Assembly (NCBI GenBank): GCA_015657735.1
Contig: SSSX01000851.1
Location: forward strand, 1-6,835
Length of the DNA: 6,835 bases
Origin: Zoogloeaceae bacterium
GTDB lineage: Bacteria > Pseudomonadota > Gammaproteobacteria > Burkholderiales > Rhodocyclaceae
Direction: 5' to 3'
Under the pieces are notes generated by a model. That model was not told the DNA's origin and ran no database searches. It saw only the letters and a list, made by a program, of their open reading frames with translations. The position numbers and the translations under genes were made by a program. Shown here one piece after another: positions 6,005 through 6,835 of this stretch (the stretch's first letter is position 1; each line of letters starts with the position of its first letter).

Positions 6005-6769
6005 ATGACTGCCGCCCCGCTGGCCTCGCCGCCGCCGGCCGCCCGGTTCGCGCTGCCGGCGCCTTTTCTTGCCCTGCGCCGCCCGGCGCCCGCATCCACC
6101 GCCCGCCGCAACACGGCCGGCGTCGGCGTCGCGGTGCTGCTCCACGGCGCGCTGCTGGCCGCGCTGGCGGTGGCGATCGGCGATCTGCCCGCACCGGTCA
6201 CGCCGCCCCGGCCCTACCTCACCGTCAGCCTGGTGACGCCCGACGCGCCCGCGCCGGCCCCGGCGCCGCACCCCCAGGCCCGGCCCGAGCCGACCGCCAG
6301 GGCGCCCGTGCCCAAACCCCAGCCCCGACCCGCGCCGCAGGCCCGCGCCGCCGCCACGCCGACGCCGACCTCCGCCGCCAGCGTCACCCATCCGGTCGAC
6401 AGCAGCGCGCCCGCCGCGCCGCCGGCGCCTGCCGCGGCAGCGGCGGCCCCGGTCGCGGTGGCCGCGCCGGTGGCCGTCGCCCCGCCGCGTTTCGACGCCG
6501 CCTACCTCGCCAACCCGGCGCCGCCCTACCCCGGCGCTTCCAGGCGCATGGGCGAGGAAGGCCGCGTGCTGCTGCGCGTCCAGGTCGGCGCCGACGGCCG
6601 CCCCACCGAAGTCAGCATCGCCAGAAGCAGCGGCTTCGCCCGCCTCGACGACATCGCCCGCGAAACCGTGCTGCGCAGCTGGCGCTTCGTACCGGCCCGG
6701 CAGGGCGACCAGCCGGTGGCCGGCGCGGTCAAGGTGCCCATCGATTTCACCCTCACTTCCGCTTCCTGA
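6005..6769 (+). CDS. tonB: Energy transducer TonB
   Basis: This 254-residue protein spans the periplasm and passes proton-motive energy from ExbB/ExbD to outer-membrane receptors. The N-terminus is cytoplasmic and rich in Pro and Arg. One membrane anchor lies at about 38-59 (AGVGVAVLLHGALLAALAVAI) with the His at about 47 that is typical of TonB anchors. A Pro/Ala-rich spacer covers about 62-160 (PAPAPAPHPQARPEP and later Pro-Lys/Arg pairs). The TonB C-terminal domain is about 165-252: YPGASRRMGEEGRVLLRV, then SSGFARLDDIA, SWRFVPAR and VPIDFTL. The ATG at 6005 is chosen because GGAG (5995-5998) lies 6 nt upstream. An in-frame ATG at 5873 falls inside the Fur box, only about 10 nt after the predicted transcript start, and has no ribosome site. 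It is followed 10 nt later by exbB. Expression is probably Fur-controlled. Confidence 0.93.
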   Translation: MTAAPLASPPPAARFALPAPFLALRRPAPASTARRNTAGVGVAVLLHGALLAALAVAIGDLPAPVTPPRPYLTVSLVTPDAPAPAPAPHPQARPEPTARAPVPKPQPRPAPQARAAATPTPTSAASVTHPVDSSAPAAPPAPAAAAAAPVAVAAPVAVAPPRFDAAYLANPAPPYPGASRRMGEEGRVLLRVQVGADGRPTEVSIARSSGFARLDDIARETVLRSWRFVPARQGDQPVAGAVKVPIDFTLTSAS

Positions 6770-6779
6770 AAGGCACACC

Positions 6780-6835
6780 ATGCACGAATCCACCTTCAGC
6801 CTGGCCCGCATCTGGGCCCAGGGCGACGGCGTCTC
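6780..6835 (+). CDS. exbB: ExbB biopolymer transport protein, N-terminus only (3' end outside window)
   Basis: The frame begins MHESTFSLARIWAQGDGV and runs off the right edge after 18 codons. The start resembles ExbB/TolQ-family proteins of betaproteobacteria, which open with a short periplasmic segment of the type 'FGLAHLWQQGD' before the first membrane helix. AAAGG lies 6 nt before the ATG, and only 10 nt separate it from the tonB stop, so it belongs to the same Fur-controlled operon. ExbB forms the proton-channel part of the TonB complex, and exbD would be expected next. The call rests on few residues plus strong context. Confidence 0.75.
   Translation, partial: MHESTFSLARIWAQGDGV

Noticed and set aside
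1..6835. CRISPR arrays, tRNA or rRNA genes, insertion sequences, attachment sites
   Set aside because: No regularly spaced repeats, no cloverleaf or rRNA-like stretch, and no transposase or terminal inverted repeats were seen on either strand.

Overview
The window is about 70% GC by eye, and nearly every gene uses G/C at third codon positions. Gene content and protein style suggest a betaproteobacterium, most likely a Rhodocyclales relative such as Azoarcus, Thauera or Zoogloea. Pointers are an LplT C-terminus rich in family motifs, a NarL-type regulator, a TPR unit of the type found in large CHAT/TPR proteins, and a tonB-exbB operon behind a classical Fur box. The taxon is an inference from gene style.

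Layout, left to right. (1) The 3' part of lplT (lysophospholipid transporter) runs off the left edge and ends at a strong rho-independent terminator. (2) A minus-strand three-gene unit is read from about 4647 down to 1023. It encodes a TonB-dependent outer-membrane receptor, a very small histidine-kinase-like protein (159 aa, no sensor or membrane segment, degraded ATPase part) and a NarL/FixJ-family response regulator. The three genes are joined by two 4-nt start/stop overlaps (GTGA and ATGA), so they are probably translationally coupled. (3) Divergent from the receptor is a 320-aa protein. It carries the N-terminal part of a CHAT-like domain, without any catalytic His/Cys segment, followed by TPR-like repeats. 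The 146-bp divergent region holds a perfect 14-bp palindrome. (4) A well-formed sigma70 promoter overlapped by a Fur box drives tonB, then exbB, which is cut by the right edge.

How it fits together. The tonB-exbB operon supplies energy for outer-membrane import and looks iron-repressed through Fur. The receptor in the minus-strand unit is a likely client of that energy system, but its ligand cannot be read from sequence. The unusual part is the coupling of a TonB-dependent receptor to a sensorless, probably ATPase-dead kinase remnant and an intact response regulator, beside a truncated CHAT-TPR protein. This may be an undescribed receptor-linked signalling arrangement, or a decayed two-component system kept for its regulator. 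The sequence alone cannot decide between these.
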